Numbered from the stretch's first letter, positions 1 through 12,314 are shown. The stretch: DNA of 64,000 nucleotides from Procambarus clarkii (GCF_040958095.1 NC_091160.1:34310733-34374732); one strand, 5' to 3'. Notes: generated from the sequence alone by a model not told the origin. A program made the numbers and translations.

Positions 1-352
1 AAACTGGTTTGTATTATACGTAACCAAAATTCCATAACTATATTATAAATGTAATATATATTCCATAATTCCATAATTATAACTGTTCTCGTAATTAACA
101 AGCATACATTAGACACAATAGGTGTCTACTGGCAGGAATATTCCAGCGTGTTCAAAATCCATCACGTAATTATCAACTGATAGCAAGATAGCAAGATAGC
201 AAGAAGGACGTTTTACTGGGATTAAAATAGTTATTTTTTACGTTTCAAGCTAAAAATGTTTGACAGTTCCACGAATGAATGTATTCAAAATACATTAGTT
301 TAACACCAACTGATAGCCATTGTTCTAGTGGGCATTGATTTTATTTTTGTTA
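1..352. other. AT-rich intergenic DNA, nothing recognised
   Basis: AT-rich sequence without a convincing open frame, repeat unit or RNA gene. It leads into the minisatellite that follows. Confidence 0.5.
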
Positions 353-354
353 CG

Positions 355-1238
355 ACACGGCCCGATACAGTAGCCTGTGATATGCCGATACAGTAGCCTA
401 TGATATGACGATACAGTAGCCTATGATATGACGATACAGTAGCCTATGATATGACGATACAGTAGCCTATGATATGACGATACAGTAGCCTATGACACGC
501 CGATACAGTAGCCTGTGATATGCCGATACAGTAGCCTATGATATGACGATACAGTAGCCTATGATATGACGATACAGTAACCTATGACACGCCGATACAG
601 TAGCCTATGACACGCCGATACAGTAGCCTATGACACGCCGATACAGTAACCTATGACACGCCGATACAGTAGCCTATGACACGCCGATACAGTAGCCTAT
701 GACACGCCGATATAGTAACCTATGACACGCCGATACAGTAGCCTATGACATGCCGATACAGTAGCCTATGATACGCCGATACAGTAGCCTATGACATGCC
801 GATACAGTAGCCTATGACACGCCGATACAGTAGCCTATGACACGCCCCGATACAGTAGCCTATGACACGCCGATACAGTAGCCTATGATACGCCGATACA
901 GTAGCCTATGACACGCCGATACAGTAGCCTATGACACGCCCCGATACAGTAGCCTATGATACGCCGATAGAGTAGCCTATGACACGCCGATACAGTAGCC
1001 TATGACACGCCGATACAGTAGCCTATGACACGCCCCGATACAGTAGCCTATGATACGCCGATACAGTAGCCTATGACACGCCGATACAGTAGCCTATGAC
1101 ACGCCCCGATACAGTAGCCTATGATACGCCGATACAGTAGCCTATGACACGCCGATACAGTAGCCTATGACACGCCGATACAGTAGCCTATGACACGCCC
1201 CGATACAGTAGCCTATGATACGCCGATACAGTAGCCTA
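355..1238. repeat. 23-bp minisatellite, about 38 copies
   Basis: Tandem units of about 23 bp containing CGATACAGTAGCCTATGA. The units differ mainly at the end (ATATGAC, CACGC, or CACGCCC with two extra bases). The left part is rich in the ATATGAC variant and the right part in the CACGCC variants, including a repeating group of three to four variants, so the array has grown by local duplication of blocks. There are no spacers and it is not coding. Confidence 0.95.
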
Positions 1239-1590
1239 GTGAGAATAATACCGAAGAATACTATTGAATTAACATAGATAACGTTGATTCAACGATCAAT
1301 TAATATTACTCTTAGATTACTTTCCCAATGGGAGGTGGGAGTTACCGAAAATAAAAATATATCTTCTGGTAATTGCCCTAAACAAAATTGTGCCAGCCTG
1401 GTGTGGGTTATGTAACTCAGACATTATATATATATTTCAGAAGTACCAACATGTTTCTCAATGTGTCCAAACTGGGGCAGGAAAAAATAAGTTTAAACAC
1501 AAACAAGATACAACCTTCATATTCTCACATGCTAATTCACGTATTCTAAACAAGGTGATTACTGAACTATCGGTGATTACTGAACTAATC

Positions 1591-1710
1591 ACCGTTTCGC
1601 GAGCCTTTTGTCGTGGGTTCGTATCCTGGCCGGGGAGGATTTACTAGGCGTCAATCCTTAACTGTAGCCTCTTGTTTTCGCAACAGTAAAATGGGTGAAG
1701 TCTAATCCAT
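1591..1710 (+). repeat. tRNA-derived SINE fragment
   Basis: Carries an RNA polymerase III B-box-like GGGTTCGTATCC followed by a body (GGGGAGGATTTACTAGGCG, CAATCCTTAACTGTAGCC) that recurs at about 38308-38425. This marks an old dispersed copy, not a functional tRNA. Confidence 0.5.
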
Positions 1711-1837
1711 TTGTGATTGACTGCTAACAAACTTATCCGTAACGTTGACAAGACGTTCTACATATGCTATGTAACTGTTATCATTTTTATAAATTTTGCA
1801 AGTATTTTACCTACTTATAAGTTTCTTAGATTAAGGA

Positions 1838-1922
1838 CCTGCCCGAAACGCTGCGCGTACTAGTGGCTTTACAAGAATGTAATTACTATGCTATGTATCC
1901 TCACAATCCCAATGTACCTTCT

Positions 1923-1996
<74 letters not shown>

Positions 1997-2130
1997 TAAA
2001 CATATTGCCCGAAACTCTTTGCGTAATAGTGGGTTTAGGCATTGTCTGTACTAGCTCTATCTATAAAGCCATCAACTTTTTGAATCTCACCTTGTATGTA
2101 TGTACTTTACCTCAATAAATATTTGTATTT
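1838..2130 (+). mobile_element. Two LINE 3'-tail fragments around a (TA)n tract
   Basis: Two copies of a recurring tail sequence starting GCCCGAAAC, with TAGTGGCTTTA or TAGTGGGTTTAGG, then TGTACTAGCTCTATCTATAA, and ending TTACCTCAATAAATA. The same tail occurs at 23197-23390 and 40420-40552 (plus) and at 43690-43826, 49886-50043 and 50453-50585 (minus). A (TA)n run lies at 1927-1984. The repeated 3' end with a terminal AATAAA-like signal suggests truncated non-LTR retrotransposon 3' ends; clade not determined. Confidence 0.6.
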
Positions 2131-2318
2131 GTTGTATTTGTATATTGTTTGGTCAAAAGTTCAACAATAGAAAACTTAAAATTAAAAATACCCAAATTAC
2201 GAGCAGAGTAGATGGGAGTAGATGGGTTGTCAATGTTGATATTGACAACAAACTACATTTTCACTGTCATATACAAAATATTACTAAAAATAAAATGTAT
2301 ACAACAGTAGACATTCTG

Positions 2319-2519
2319 CAGGCGATGAGTCACAATAACGTGGCTGAAGTATGTTGACCAGACCACACACTAGAAGTTGAAGGGACGACGACGTTTCGGT
2401 CCGTCCTGGACCATTCTCAAGTCGATTGTCAACAATAAAATCACAACCGACTTGAGAATGGTCCAGGACGGACCGAAACGTCGTCGTCCCTTCAACTTCT
2501 AGTGTGTGGTCTGGTCAAC
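2319..2519. mobile_element. Foldback (hairpin) element with target-site duplication
   Basis: About 201 bp: a short unique head beginning CAGGCGATGAGTCACAATAA, then two long inverted arms (CCACACACTAGAAG to GGACCATTCTCAAGTCG and its complement), ending GGTCTGGTCAAC. It is flanked by 13-bp near-duplicates (2306-2318 AGTAGACATTCTG and 2521-2533 AGTAGGCATTCTC). Related intact copies lie at 39820-40014 and 61156-61342. No coding capacity, so it is non-autonomous. Confidence 0.85.
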
Positions 2520-2639
2520 AAGTAGGCATTCTCTCTAAAGTCAAAAGCTATGTTCCTCGCCCTGCCCTAGTTACTCTGTATTATTCACTCATTTATCCAT
2601 ATCTCACCTGTGGTATCTGTGCTTGCGGATCCACTACCC

Positions 2640-2849
2640 TCTGGTCCTGGGTTCGATCCTGGGCGCCGGCGAGAAACAATGGGCAGAGTTTCTTTCACCC
2701 TATGCCCCTGTTACCTAGCAGTAAAATAGATACCTGGGTGTTAGTCAGCTGTCACGGGCTGCTTCCTGGGGGTGGAGGCCTGGTCGAGGACCGGGCCGCG
2801 GGGACACTAAAAAAGCCCCGAAAATCATCTCAAGATATCTCAAGATAAC
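2640..2849 (+). mobile_element. SINE family 1, head-truncated
   Basis: Begins inside the tRNA-like head (B box GGTTCGATCCTGG), then the common body (GAGAAACAATGGGCAGAG, CCCTGTTACCTAGCAGTA, GTCAGCTGTCACGGGCTGC, GACCGGGCCGCGGGGACAC) and tail (CCCCGAAAATCATCTCAAG). Inserted in the LINE remnant. Confidence 0.85.
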
Positions 2850-3151
2850 CCTTAATTACCTGCGACCAATCATTACTCAACAAAAACCAGCAATTAGAAT
2901 ATCAAATTCCAGTCCCAGACACCACTCTGCTCCCTTACTGAAATCTTTGAACGTGTTAAATATCCTCAAATGTTCTCTATATCTACAAAACTCTGAATTG
3001 CAATAGCAATCGTGACCTTAAGCGCTGCCTAGAAGGCTGTAATAGAACTCATGGCCACCACACGAGGAAAAAATACCTCCTTAATATTCCTAATAATGAG
3101 GCTTAACCAAAGCAGAAATGCTATGCAAATCAAGGGTCCCAAATTATGGAA

Positions 3152-3222
3152 TGGCTTCTTGAGATTATTGATTTCGGGGCTTTTAGTGTCCCCGCGGCCC
3201 GGTCCTTGACCAGGCTTCCCCT
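3152..3222 (-). mobile_element. SINE family 1 tail fragment
   Basis: Only the 3' part remains, in reverse: TGATTTCGGGGCTTTTAGTG then CCCCGCGGCCCGGTCC. It interrupts the LINE remnant. Confidence 0.7.
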
Positions 3223-3263
3223 AATGTAGTTAAAAGATATATGTAGTTACGTCTCTTAACCAG

Positions 3264-3335
3264 TCTAATAGATTGATTGATGAAGATTAAGCCACCCAAA
3301 AGGTGGCACGGGCATGAATAGCCCCTAAGTGGTGG
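3264..3335 (-). repeat. Dispersed repeat, inverted partner of 4378-4440
   Basis: Contains GATTAAGCCACCCAAAAGG and GGCACGGGCATGAATAGCCC. The complement of the same sequence lies at 4378-4440, so the two form an inverted pair about 1.1 kb apart. Confidence 0.6.
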
Positions 3336-3855
3336 CCATTTTAAGCCATTACCAGTATCAAGAGCGGTGAGTCTAATAGAGAGACTTAAGAAATATCTAC
3401 TTAATATCATGTAGTTAATATCAATATACTCGATATCATATGTAACTAATGTCTCTGACACTACACTGCTATTTATGTCTCTGACATTTTCCAAATTTTA
3501 TGTTGTTATTGTGTTAATCTTTTCTTACTAATAAACATGTTCTTTCTTAATTGTCATCAAATTTTGTGCATTTCATTTATAATGTGATTTATAAATGAAT
3601 TGCAAAAAAATAATACTGACGGAGGCAATAATCACTGTGTAACAGTGGTCACCTCACCGTATAATATAGATGAACTTGCAGTATATAGTATACCGTTTTC
3701 GGGTTCATTTAAATTAAATATTTTAATTACAAATTAAATTAAAAAATTTCAAAGCTGGAAGTTAACAATTATAAAATAGCATAAGAACATGCAAAAAAAA
3801 TAAACTTACCGTATGTGAACTGGGAATTACAAATAAATAACATTAAATTAAGACA

Positions 3856-3930
3856 ATCACAATCGACTTGAGAATGGTCCAGGACGGACCGAAACGTCGT
3901 CGTCCCTTCACCTTCTAGTGTGTGGTCATC
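3856..3930. mobile_element. Single arm of the foldback element
   Basis: One arm only (CGACTTGAGAATGGTCCAGG, GGACCGAAACGTCGTCGTCC, CTTCTAGTGTGTGGTC) without its partner; a deletion product or truncated copy of the element seen complete at 61156-61342. Confidence 0.75.
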
Positions 3931-5158
3931 AATAAATAACAAAATGTCATGATAAGTAACACTCCCAGAGTACAGACCCACAGTGCTGGCATAAATGCCA
4001 AGGACGGCAGTTAGTGAGAGCCGGCTCTGGAAACTTTAAAATGCCAAAAAACAACACATATGACTTAACTGCTCCCTGTAGTAGGTCCTTGTTTGTCAAC
4101 GTTGCCAGACACACGATCAAAGTCTCGTTACACTCCCGGGGTACGGTGGATAATTGGATCATGGCAAAAGTCTGTATATATATATACTTGGCCTAGGGAC
4201 AAGAGTAAGCCTATGTATAGGCCTCCAGCCGTCGAGACCTCACATCACTCACTGACTGACTGACAGATTGACAGGTGAAGACTGACCCCGGACACGTGGT
4301 CACCTGCCCCGGGGAGCTACCAAGAAAACGGAGGCCGGTGGGAGGTATAATTGCGTGTCCATTGTTTAATGGTACTTACGGGCTATTCATGCCCGTGCCA
4401 CCTCTTGGGTGGCTTAATCTTCATCAATCAATCTTAATGGTACGTTTTCGTACTCTAAAGAACAGCATCATGATGGGTATATTCAACTCCTTGTTTAGTA
4501 TTTGATTTATCTGTATTTTGTTAAAGTCTTATGGACGTTAGTGCTATTAATAAGAGTTGAACTAGCTTCATGAAACAGGTTTTGCTGTAAGTGATGGTAT
4601 GTAAGTTGTTACTTACCTGCTGGAACTTACCAGTTTGGTAAAGTATATTGGTTGAGGCAGGTGATGGGGGAAGTATTAGGAGTTATATCTAGTAACCTGT
4701 CTTCGATGCAGCTGGTGGGTGTATTGGTATGGCTTATGCGTCCTCATGAAAATCTATTTCCATCTTTTTATAGTTCTTTATACTTGATTTATAGTCTTTT
4801 TTTAATGTTCCTTCTCTGGCTACTATGCAATATCACTTTCATACATCCTCGTGAAATCTATGAGTGACTGGGGGACTTATAGTTACGTATAACTATTGCA
4901 CTCTTTAACCAAAGGTTCTGAGGGAGTATGAGCACCGAGGTGGTTTAAGGTATACATTGGTGGTTTAGTGTTTGGAACAAGCAGAGTAGAAAGCTGCTGC
5001 TGCTGCTACTGCTGCTGCTGCAAGGGTAGTTAGTATCCATCGACAGCCACCAGTGTGATGCGACTATGTTGGGAGTGCATAAACTTCTTCACATTTGAGG
5101 TATTGAGATAAGACTTCCTTGCCAGTCGCTCGTAGGTTGTCGTACTTCCACATCCAGA
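3931..5158. other. Intergenic, no gene recognised
   Basis: Contains the repeat partner at 4378-4440 and a short imperfect (TGC)n run near 5000-5020. No open frame here shows family-like text. Confidence 0.4.
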
Positions 5159-5159
5159 T

Positions 5160-5822
5160 TTTGACCTAAATTTTACTCGAGGGGGCCACAATCTCTAGTT
5201 GCCTCGGAGACAGAAAGCCAGCAGCTTGTCAAAGGTCTCATTATTGTTCCGGAGGATTTTTCCAACTGGAGTAATGTCTTGGCATTTACAGCTTTGGTGG
5301 GTAGGCGATTCCTTGGGTTTATGACCCTATTTTTCCAAATGCAAATATGTCCTTTAGAAAGCAAGGTTCATGCTTGGATAAATTAGTCTAGATTGGGGCA
5401 CACCAGACGCTTTTACAGTTGAATAACCACTTCCTTTTCCTTCAAGTCAAAAGTTCGTTTGATTATTCCTAAGGTTTGGTTGCCTTTTTTTTAAAGTCAA
5501 CCCCCTTGTGCAACTTTTAATGACTGGTGGATCCTAACTTCTAATTTTTGTTCTTCTTTGTCAATCTTGCTGCATGGCGGTGTTATGTTAATCGCGATGT
5601 GCATGTTATGCCCTACATGCATGGTCTTCCATTTTCGATATTAAAAAGCAGTTTGCTAGTCTTCTGACCATTTGTGGAGTTCATGTAGATCTCTTGTAAA
5701 GTTTCAATATCGTTTTTGCTTTCTACTTTACCAAAAATCCTAAGTGTCATCTGCAAATTTGATGTCGTTTGTAATATTCTCATTTATGTCTTTGAATGTA
5801 TGACAAAAAGGGTTGGCCCAAA
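5160..5822 (-). mobile_element. LINE reverse-transcriptase remnant
   Basis: On the minus strand a decayed frame reads typical RT text: a stretch resembling FADDT near the catalytic box, then IFGKVESKNDIETLQE and KLLFNIEKWKTMHVGHNMH, continuing into TLGIIKRTFDLKEKE and IWKNRVINPRNRLPTKA. Several stops and frameshifts interrupt it. A related fragment lies at 32640-32925. Confidence 0.7.
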
Positions 5823-5828
5823 GATGGT

Positions 5829-6079
5829 TATCTTGAGGTTATCTTGAGATGATTTCGGGGCTTTTTAGTGTCCCCGCGGCCCGGTCCTCGACCAGGCCTC
5901 CACCCCCAGGAAGCAGCCCGTGACAGCTGACTAACACCCAGGTACCTATTTTACTGCTAGGTAACAGGGGCATAGGGTGAAAGAAACTCTGCCCATTGTT
6001 TCTCGCCGGCGCCTGGGATCGAACCCAGGACCACAGGATCACAAGTCCAGCGTGCTGTCCGCTCGGCCGACCGGCTCCT
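5829..6079 (-). mobile_element. SINE family 1, full-length
   Basis: Complete reverse copy from the tail (GGTTATCTTGAGATGATTTC) to the tRNA-like head (A box GGCCGAGCGGACAGC, B box GGTTCGATCCC on the sense strand). It ends 21 bp from an oppositely oriented copy. Confidence 0.9.
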
Positions 6080-6100
6080 TATGGTACCCAAAAACCTTAA

Positions 6101-6354
6101 GGGGAGCGGTCGGCTGAGTGGACAGCACACTGGACTTGTGATCCTGTGGTCCTGGGTTCGATCCCAGGCACTGGTGAGAAACAATGGGCAGAGTTTCTTT
6201 CACCCTATGCCCCTGTTACCTAGCAGTAAAAAATAGGTACCTGGGTGTTAGTCAGCTGTCACGGGCTGCTTCCTGGGGGTGGAGGCCTGGTCGAGGACCG
6301 GGCTGCGGGGACACTAAAGCCCCGAAATCATCTCAAGATAACCTCAAGATAACC
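6101..6354 (+). mobile_element. SINE family 1, full-length
   Basis: Forward copy starting GGGAGCGGTCGGCTGAGTGG with B box GGTTCGATCCC, standard body and CTCAAGATAACC tail. It forms a head-to-head inverted pair with 5829-6079. Confidence 0.9.
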
Positions 6355-7369
6355 TACCACACTCACACAATGCTTCCAGATTAATTTCCATTTACATACA
6401 TTTCTAAATTCAAATGAATGCCTTTTTGCCTGTTTCAATATGGTTATAATCAACTTTAGTGCTATTACCCAGGACATTGAGGTGAGATTGTCAAATATTA
6501 TATTTAATGTTTGTGTAATAAATATATATCAAATATATATCAGTTTACATTTTATTCTTAAAGCAGGAAAACAAACAATATACCGTGCCTTGTAGTCAAA
6601 ATTGGTCATAGCATGCAATGAATGACACTACCCTGCAAATGATTCAGCAACTCTTCAACATGCATAGTAGTAACAGCTGTCATACTACTGTACCAAATAT
6701 AATGTGTACAGTACCATGGGCTCTACAAGTCAATTTATACTTGCTATAGACCTGTGAAATCATAATTAAATCTACCATTGATATTTTCAAAATACAACTA
6801 AGATATAAACAATTCTTCTAGTCAATTAGCATTTAACCACCTCAAACGCGTGCACCAAGCTCTCAACAAAATGTGTTCTTTTTATGCTTTCCAATCAAGT
6901 TCAGCTTCGGTAACTAACAGTGATGTAACTGTAAATAAACACAGTACGCAGTACGGTAAAGTTGAGAGTTCAGCACAATCATAAAATACACCATGATAAA
7001 ACTTCTAATACTCCAGTACACTAAAAATTTATTTGCATGCAATTTAATACATATCAAAATTTTTTTTATCAATCTGCTAATCAATATAGTTTCTTGTTAA
7101 GGACAGAAAGCCTGTTAGGCGTATCCAGGTCCCACTAGGTCAACATCCAACCTTTCCTTGAATAAAATTCCACCAACAGTTGCCTACCAACTCCCTATTT
7201 ACTGCTAGGTTAACGGAGGTATTAAGGGTAAGGGAACATGTCTAAACATCTCTTTATGTGTGGGAAGTAAACCCAGACTATCCAGTAGTGAGCAGATGCT
7301 CACAAAAACTATTTCAATGTATTCTAATTTATGCACAATTAGGCAAATATGTGCAAGAAATTATTATTT
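6355..7369. other. Intergenic, no gene recognised
   Basis: AT-rich sequence with no convincing coding frame. A diverged repeat with AGAAAGCCTGTTAGGCGTAT and CTATTTACTGCTAGG lies at about 7105-7225 and resembles 19066-19240. Confidence 0.4.
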
Positions 7370-7860
7370 ATATACCCCTGGTGGGTGGGGGTGTGGGTGT
7401 GTGGCTACTCACAACTGTGTGAGTAGCACAACTACTCACCTAGTTGTGCTTGAGGGGGTTGAGCTCTGGCTCTTTGGTCCTGCCTCTCAACTGGCAATCA
7501 ACTGGTGTACAGATTTCTGAACCTATTTGGCTCTATCATATCTACATTTGAAACTGTGTATGGAGTCAGCCTCCACCACATCACTGCCTAATGCACTCCA
7601 TCTGTTAACTACTCTGACACTGAAAAAGTTCTTTCTAATGTCCCTGTGGCTCGTTTGGGTACTCGGTTTCCACCTGTTTCCCCTTGTTTACGTACCATTC
7701 ATGCTAAATAGTTTGTCTTTGTCCAAACTACCCTGAGAATTTTATGTGTGGTTATGTCTCTCCTTACTCCTGTCTTCCAGGGACATGAGGGTTGGCTTCC
7801 GTAGCCTTTCCTCTTAGCTCATACATCTTGGTTCTGGGATTAATCTGGTGTTTTCTGAAC
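7370..7860. repeat. Long dispersed repeat
   Basis: Starts near CTACTCACCTAGTTGTGC and GAGGGGGTTGAGCTCTGGC and runs through AGTCAGCCTCCACCACATCA and AGTTTGTCTTTGTCC. A short copy of its start (GCGGGGGTTGGGTTTTGGC, TCTTTGGTCCCGCC) is at about 36222-36262. I recall this sequence type as an abundant decapod repeat; the open frames across it are not host genes. Confidence 0.6.
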
Positions 7861-8104
7861 ACCAGTCAAAAAAATAACTGATTTTATGACAAATGCAGTC
7901 CTGAAAACAAAACACTTGCAAACATTTAAACATTTATTTTTACAAAGATTTTGGTATCAAAATTTGCACAAATATGTTCTACCATTTTAACTAATAAAAC
8001 AAAATTGTGACAAAAGATAGCAAGAGAAGCATTTATTCTAATTACTGAATATTGCATAGAAGTAAATGCAATATAAAAAAGGTTGTTTGCAAGTCATGGT
8101 CTAG

Positions 8105-8354
8105 GGAGCCGGTCGGCCGAGCGGACAGCACGCTGGACTTGTGATCCTGTGGTCCCGGGTTCGATCCCGGGCGCCGGCGAGAAACAATGGGCAAAAGTTT
8201 CTTTCACCCTATGCCCCTGTTACCTAGCAGTAAAATAGGTACCTGGGTGTTAGTCAGCTGTCACGGGCTGCTTCCTGGGGGTGGAGGCCTGGTCGAGGAC
8301 CGGGCCGCGGGGACACTAAAGCCCCGAAATCATCTCAAGATAACCTCAAGATAG
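8105..8354 (+). mobile_element. SINE family 1, full-length
   Basis: Head GGAGCCGGTCGGCCGAGCGG with B box GGTTCGATCCCGGGC, body and ATCTCAAGATAACCTCAAGA tail. The most consensus-like copy in the window. Confidence 0.92.
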
Positions 8355-8659
8355 CACAATTGAATCCGTTTGAGTAAATTCCAATACAATACGTATATAA
8401 AAAATTAAAGGGATATTAGACTTTAAAACTCATTTAGGCAAGAAAGAGACTACTGTATGTCAGAATTTACTTGGGTAATTCAGCATGGGTCAAAAATGAG
8501 TTAGCTAGGATATACTCCACATATTTTATCAGTGACTTAGTTTTCATATCTTCATATTTTGATACTTGGGTTTGTACCGTATAAGGTAAACTTTATGGTG
8601 GACAATAGTCTTGCCGTGTCAAACAATAGCAAGCACAATTTCACTTCCATGAAACTTAT

Positions 8660-9518
8660 GTAGTTTGGTATCAAATACAAAGTACTTTATGTACTTTGGT
8701 ATCAAATACAAAGTACTTTATGTACTTTGATATCAAATACAAAGTACTTTATGTACTTTGATATCAAATACAAAGTACTTTATGTAGTTTGGTATCAAAT
8801 ACAAAGTACTTTATGTACTTTGGTATCAAATACAGAGTACTTTATGTACTTTGGTATCAAATACTAAGTACTTTATGTACTTTGGTATCAAATACAAAGT
8901 ACTTTATGTACTTTGGTATCAAATACTAAGTACTTTATGTACTTTGGTATCAAATACTAAGTACTTTATGTACTTTGGTATCAAATACTAAGTACTTTAT
9001 GTACTTTGGTATCAAATACAAAGTACTTTATGTACTTTGGTATCAAATACAAAGTACTTTATGTACTTTGGTATCAAATACAAAGTACTCTATGTACTTT
9101 GGTATCAAATGCAAAGTACTTTATGTACTTTGGTATCAAATGCAAAGTACTTTATGTACTTTGGTATCAAATACAAAGTACTTTATGTAGTTTGGTATCA
9201 AATACAAAGTACTTTATGTACTTTGGTATCAAATACAAAGTACTCTATGTACTTTGGTATCAAATACAAAGTACTTTATGTACTTTGGTATCAAATACAA
9301 AGTACTCTATGTACTTTGGTATCAAATACAAAGTACTTTATGTACTTTGGTATCAAATACAAAGTACTTTATGTACTTTGATATCAAATACAAAGTACTT
9401 TATGTACTTTGATATCAAATACAAAGTACTTTATGTAGTTTGGTATCAAATACAAAGTACTTTATGTACTTTGGTATCAAATACAGAGTACTTTATGTAC
9501 TTTGGTATCAAATACCTT
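8660..9518. repeat. 31-bp minisatellite, about 28 copies
   Basis: Tandem unit of 31 bp around TACTTTGGTATCAAATACAA and AGTACTTTATG. Because 31 is not a multiple of three, the same peptide is read in rotating frames, which creates long overlapping open frames that are artefacts. Variants (GATATC, GCAAAG, CTAAG, GAGAG) cluster locally. Confidence 0.95.
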
Positions 9519-12314
9519 TCACCAACTAGTACTACAATGTACACAATGACATTTTGATGTCCAATAACTTCACAAAACCTAGTGACATTACCTCATTACA
9601 AACTATTACAAATTATATAAAAAAAATCTCACTACTAATACCAAGAAATATTTCATAATAATATTAGAATATTTGTTATGATCACTTGACATTCCATCTA
9701 AGGAAATTACAATGCATGTTAAGGTATCCACCTGAACTAAACATGACTTTTGAAGCTGAACAATTAATCAGCAGCAGAATTATGGTGGTACAAATATGCT
9801 ATCTCATTATTTAGCATTAGTTAATGCCCACAATGTACAACTCATACTTCTGAAAGCTTCATGGCATCTTAAAATATGGTTTAACTATTCAAGTAATACC
9901 GACGTACATCACAATGAAAAATTTATCACAGATGTACATGTCATGACAAAATGAGTATCTCACGAACAATAAATGCCTCGGGCACAGCAGTGTTAAAGAA
10001 ATAACTAAACACATGGTGTACGTACCGAGGCACACATCTTTGTTAACAGACAGCAAATGAAAGAAAAAATTACTTATGATTAGAACACTTAAAACCCCTT
10101 TGTAAAACTATCCTTGATCCACTGAACTTGGTTATCTTACTCGTGTAAACTCAAGTAACACTAACACGCAAACAAAGTCTCACAATTGTGATACATATAT
10201 CTGTAACAATCATCTATATTCAAATTTATATTTTCTAGAAATGAAACTCACATTCTAATAAAACATTCTCCACACTGCAAATTTATTACAAAACTGGATA
10301 AAAATCAAATTATCAAACATCACCCTTATCAGCAACACGAAGTTGAAACATAAGTTAAGAAATATCATCCAAATACTTAAAAACCTCTGCCTTTTTCCAT
10401 CAATTAGTTTTCCAGCAGATGCTCATCTCATCAATTAAAACAAAAACAAAAATGAAGCTATACCATACTGGCATCCTTGGGAAAATGTATCGGCAAATAC
10501 AGTACATAGAAAATACAATCACACACAACTGATGCACTAATACAGATACAAAAAGCTAATCAAAGTTATAGGTAAAAGATGAATTATGGATCTGGAGCAA
10601 ATGTGTTGCTATTAAAGAATGCAGTGGGCATGAACAGAGAATGCTGGCCATGTACAAAGAATGCAGGCCATGTACATAGAATGCAGGCTATGTACATAGA
10701 ATGCAGGCCATGTACAAAGAATGCAGGCCATGTACGAAGAATGCAGGCCATGTACGAAGAATGCAGGCCATGTACAAAGAATGCAAGCCATAAACAAAAA
10801 ACATTTCAGGTAGGAATGGTAATACATTGACTAGTAGCCATAAAAAGCTTAAGCTACAAAACATTCACTTTAACTTATTACACTCAAGTGTGACATTATA
10901 CATGAAACCACATCATTAACATCGGTCACCATAATACCAAAAAAAAATATTACCTACTGCCTTCAGTGCAGTGTAACAAAATTCACGTTCTCCATTCGTA
11001 ATAATGTGTCATATTTACAGAAAAAAGATTAGGCAACATTTGTAAAATCTTTTTCAAAAACTTTAGTCACACTTCTATATTAACGTGTCGGTGGTGACCG
11101 CAATCATCTAACTACTTGCCGAGGAATACTACACAAGTGACTTGACCCCCAATATGAAACCTTTGGGAGCTGGAGCGTAAAGATAGTTATTATATGTTTC
11201 ATATGTATTAGAAATATGAGGAAACCAAAAGCTCAAGAATAAACATAAAAGGCAACTTCTCATGCCAACATGTAACATAACAAGAGTAGATGTAGAGGAC
11301 CTTGGTCAAGTACAGCATGCAAGCCTCTTATGATGTGCGGCTTAAACACGGATAAACGGATGTATAATTATGTACATATTTTCCATTAGACCTCAAATTA
11401 AAGAGCATCACACAAAGCATTCAATGCAAGTTGCCTCATTAACGGGAAATATGAAACATAAAATTTATTTTTACTGTACGTCCTCGCGCACGGTACTGTA
11501 CGTGAGTACGTGTACAGTACTGTACGTGTACACATACTACTGTAGTGTCCTACTGTACACGAATATTGACGAGCACTGTTGCAATGATTTATCACTTGGA
11601 ATATTTTCTAAACAAATTTGTTCTTATATTACATTGATTTTTTAATTCCACTATAGTTTCCCTGAAGGAATGCCAATTAAATAGTTAGACTGTTAACTGT
11701 AAAAAAAAATCAAAGCTGATGTTCATCTAAAGTAATGTATCTTTAAATCTTCAGCTTATCATGAACTAAAAGCCTAAAGTACTATAAATACTTCTCCTGA
11801 AATTATTAAGTGAATAATTAACATACAGTATAACCAATTTAATACCACAATTACTGTAAAAATTTAAAATATATACTTTTATCTCAATTTTGGTCAACAT
11901 TTTGTTATGGTTTTCACCTGCATTCAGGCTTTTATCTCCATTTCAATATACCGTACTTGGCTAAATCAAAAAAACATCTCACCAAGAGAGCATTCCAGAT
12001 TCTTTTAACTGTGTTGACTAAGCTAAAGGAACATCCTTCTACAAGCCCACACCAACTTCGCTGTACACATATGGTTATGAAACCATCTCTCGAGAGTTAA
12101 CTGAAAAACAGTACAGGACCAGTACTGTACCTTTAAAATTACCTATTCTGTTTCTACAACATGACTAAATAAATCTACTAGACTAATATTCGAAATGTAC
12201 ATCAAGGAACTCTCACCTAAAACATGACCTAGAAATGAATTCTCTCCAAAAAGGGATGTTTGATCCAGAGGAAAGAATTAAGCATTTTGCATCACCCAAC
12301 CATCACACACCTAG
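9519..12314. other. Intergenic, no gene recognised
   Basis: AT-rich. Contains a 20-bp minisatellite at about 10640-10797 (unit with GAATGCAGGCCATGTAC, 8 copies) and a short run of TACTGTACGTG motifs at 11475-11540. No splice-supported coding frame found. Confidence 0.4.

Larger units (their letters stand above)
2160..3480 (+). mobile_element. Non-LTR retrotransposon (LINE) remnant, C-terminal RT region
   Basis: Frames over 2210-2318 and 2521-2640 read through conserved reverse-transcriptase C-terminal text (NVDIDNKLHFHCHIQNI, then VGILSKVKSYVPRPALVTLY and YSLIYPYLTCGICA). Downstream, around 2850-3150, are traces of the terminal region (SAPLLKSLNVLN, CKSRVPNYGMAS). The copy is decayed by frameshifts and stops and is broken by three insertions: a foldback element (2319-2519), a SINE (2640-2849) and a SINE tail (3152-3222). 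The text before and after the foldback element is continuous, so the insertion order is clear. Confidence 0.75.

Noticed and set aside
355-1238. CRISPR-like array
   Set aside because: Units are directly adjacent with no unique spacers, and the DNA is eukaryotic; this is a minisatellite.
8105-8180. tRNA gene
   Set aside because: A and B boxes are present but the sequence continues into the shared SINE body and tail; the same applies at 5829-6079, 6101, 12315, 26776, 38963, 44641 and 46289.
9006-9557. 183-aa and overlapping open frames over the 31-bp array
   Set aside because: All three forward frames give the same rotating peptide, as expected from a 31-bp tandem repeat; no splice or start context.
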